From positions 46,656 to 110,655 of the forward strand of contig NZ_JBBDYL010000042.1 of assembly GCF_040901545.1 (NCBI RefSeq): DNA of 64,000 bases, read 5' to 3'. Positions 62,960 to 64,000 of this stretch are shown here, piece by piece. The stretch's first letter is position 1, and each line of letters opens with the position of its first letter. The position numbers were made by a program, and so were the translations under genes. The notes beneath the pieces were generated by a model. The model saw only the letters and a list, made by a program, of their open reading frames with translations. It had not been told where the DNA came from and made no database searches. The stretch comes from Sulfuricaulis sp040901545 (GTDB lineage Bacteria > Pseudomonadota > Gammaproteobacteria > Acidiferrobacterales > Sulfurifustaceae).

Positions 62960-63862
62960 TCATCCATTTTTTTTCCACCAATTGGCAATTACTTCCCCGA
63001 CCCGCGGATTTACGAGATAACCGTAGGAACGGTGCACGTTAAGACCCTGATCGTTTCGGAAATAATTGAAAATACCCTCGTGGATGTCGGTTATGGACGT
63101 GACAAGGCCCAGATCGAGCATTTCCCGGTAATCATCACGCAAGATCGGATCGAGCGCCGTCAGATCCCCCTGAGAGGCCAGATTGACCCAATGTCGGATG
63201 TTGTGAGGATAGCGTTTCAACCCTGTTGCTTTCGCGCCCCGCAAACGTTCTTGCGTGAATTTCATCCCCAGAGGGCTGCCAAGTGTCAGAAACAGATCGA
63301 TATAACCTGAGATTTTCTCAAAATGCGACATCTCCCATAAAGCATCATATGCGATGACAGAACCCATGCTGTGACCAATAAGAAGAATTCGCTCGCCGTT
63401 GGCAAACATCTGGCGCAGGGGAACCTTGAGGATTTCGCGCACTTGTTCGCCGATTCCGCCTTCATTACTGAAATAACGGGCGGTTTCCTGAATCGTGCTC
63501 TTGACCGCCGGGTCCGGCAGCAGCGGAATTAGAAAATTAAACAGGTCCGCCAAGGTATAAAGCAGCCAGGCAAACCGCTGCCGGATTGACACAGCTTTCC
63601 GCACATCTTCCTTCGCAGGACCTGACTGCTTCAGCAGCGCTTCAATCCACGGCAGATCCTCTTCCACCGGTTTGTAGCTCCGATAATAAAGCCGGTTCCA
63701 TGCCATAAGCATGAAAGTATCAGACTCTTTCTCGATAGCTTGGGCCACGGAGGGATCAGCTTGCTCGACGCCCCGCAGCAGGCAACGCAGCAGCAGCCGG
63801 CTATGATTTTCCGGCGCTGGCTTGGGATTTTTCCCGGGGACAAAGATGATGCGGTTGGCCAT
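62960..63862 (-). CDS. Alpha/beta-hydrolase-like protein
   Basis: 300 residues from the ATG at 63862; a GTG at 63886 would add 8. Neither start has a clear ribosome binding site, but MANRIIFVPGKNPKP begins directly with the first strand of the fold. The nucleophile elbow is LLIGHSMGSVIAYDAL near residue 165. A hydrophobic patch (about 95-125, FAWLLYTLADLFNFLIPLLP) may be a lid or membrane contact. A late His (DIHEGIFNYF) may complete the triad. Substrate unknown; lipase or esterase is the general guess. Confidence 0.75.
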   Translation of the reverse strand: MANRIIFVPGKNPKPAPENHSRLLLRCLLRGVEQADPSVAQAIEKESDTFMLMAWNRLYYRSYKPVEEDLPWIEALLKQSGPAKEDVRKAVSIRQRFAWLLYTLADLFNFLIPLLPDPAVKSTIQETARYFSNEGGIGEQVREILKVPLRQMFANGERILLIGHSMGSVIAYDALWEMSHFEKISGYIDLFLTLGSPLGMKFTQERLRGAKATGLKRYPHNIRHWVNLASQGDLTALDPILRDDYREMLDLGLVTSITDIHEGIFNYFRNDQGLNVHRSYGYLVNPRVGEVIANWWKKNG

Positions 63863-64000
63863 TTCCAGGAGGTAACTCACGGACACGTCGGGCTAACTAT
63901 AATCCGCATAACCGTCAAGATACCAGACGCGCCAGGATAGGATACTTAGAACCTATCTTGCTCTGTTGAAAACCTAACCAAACCTGCTATTCCAATGCTA

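Noticed and set aside
1..64000. tRNA, rRNA, CRISPR arrays, prophage and transposase genes
   Set aside because: Looked for cloverleaf-type GTTCRANNC motifs, repeated 25-40-bp spacers and transposase-like proteins by eye; none convinced me. A tRNAscan and CRISPR search would settle it.

Overview
The window is ordinary chromosome of a gammaproteobacterium. Four neighbourhoods support this: pgeF-rluD facing bamD; nadE-glnB; a csp/clpS/clpA/infA/aat block; and icd facing rluE-nudJ-mnmA-purB, all orders known from enterics and pseudomonads. The leucyltransferase bpt, the agmatine route to putrescine, a type I-beta DAHP synthase and an ExeA-type ATPase suggest a free-living environmental lineage (Chromatiales or Acidiferrobacterales-like is my inference, not proven). 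I saw no rRNA, tRNA, CRISPR array, prophage or transposase gene. Most of the window looks mid-50s percent GC by eye. The 18.6-27.8 kb stretch is clearly AT-richer and the 48.9-52.9 kb signalling block clearly GC-richer.

Layout. 1-4.3 kb: envelope and ribosome housekeeping (pgeF fragment, rluD, bamD) and nitrogen/NAD metabolism (glnB, nadE). 4.9-11.4 kb: a FemAB-like protein, then a nearly complete N-degron pathway (aat, bpt, clpA, clpS) around infA, plus a cold-shock gene in the cspD position. 11.5-16.6 kb: icd and the rluE-nudJ-mnmA-purB run, lacking the usual hflD. 16.7-18.6 kb: three small envelope-type genes (PLD-like unknown, NlpC/P60 lipoprotein, secretin_N protein). 18.6-27.8 kb: the accessory-looking region, with two paralogous double-zinc-ribbon proteins flanking an exeA-gspB pair, a DHCR24-like flavoprotein, a PilZ protein and several very small genes. 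27.8-37.6 kb: ilvD, a decayed DUF481 gene, a metallo-beta-lactamase-fold hydrolase, and a complete methylcitrate operon prpE-prpB-prpC-prpD followed by a convergent ACT-domain gene. 38.1-42.8 kb: an osmoadaptation operon (40-residue peptide, otsB, mscS, otsA) and pyrD. 42.9-47.0 kb: two nucleotide-sugar enzymes and an HD-GYP phosphodiesterase. 47.1-48.5 kb: a short-chain dehydrogenase gene broken by a 368-bp nested repeat insertion. 48.9-52.9 kb: histidine kinase, response regulator and REC-GGDEF-EAL protein. 52.9-58.4 kb: DUF1015, aguA, Yip1, aguB, RsmB-like methyltransferase. 58.5-63.9 kb: a second csp, a GGQ-domain protein, aroF, a CigR-like lipoprotein, gltA and a serine hydrolase.

Working together: the N-degron enzymes form one degradation route; prpEBCD oxidises propionate to pyruvate and succinate and sits in the same window as gltA and icd; otsB-mscS-otsA couples osmolyte synthesis to pressure release; PilZ, HD-GYP and GGDEF-EAL proteins show an active c-di-GMP network.

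No clearly new multi-gene system is proven here. The best candidates for undescribed biology are the double-zinc-ribbon paralogs around exeA-gspB, the very small genes with good ribosome binding sites, the three-hairpin leader of infA, and the nested repeat element inside the dehydrogenase gene.
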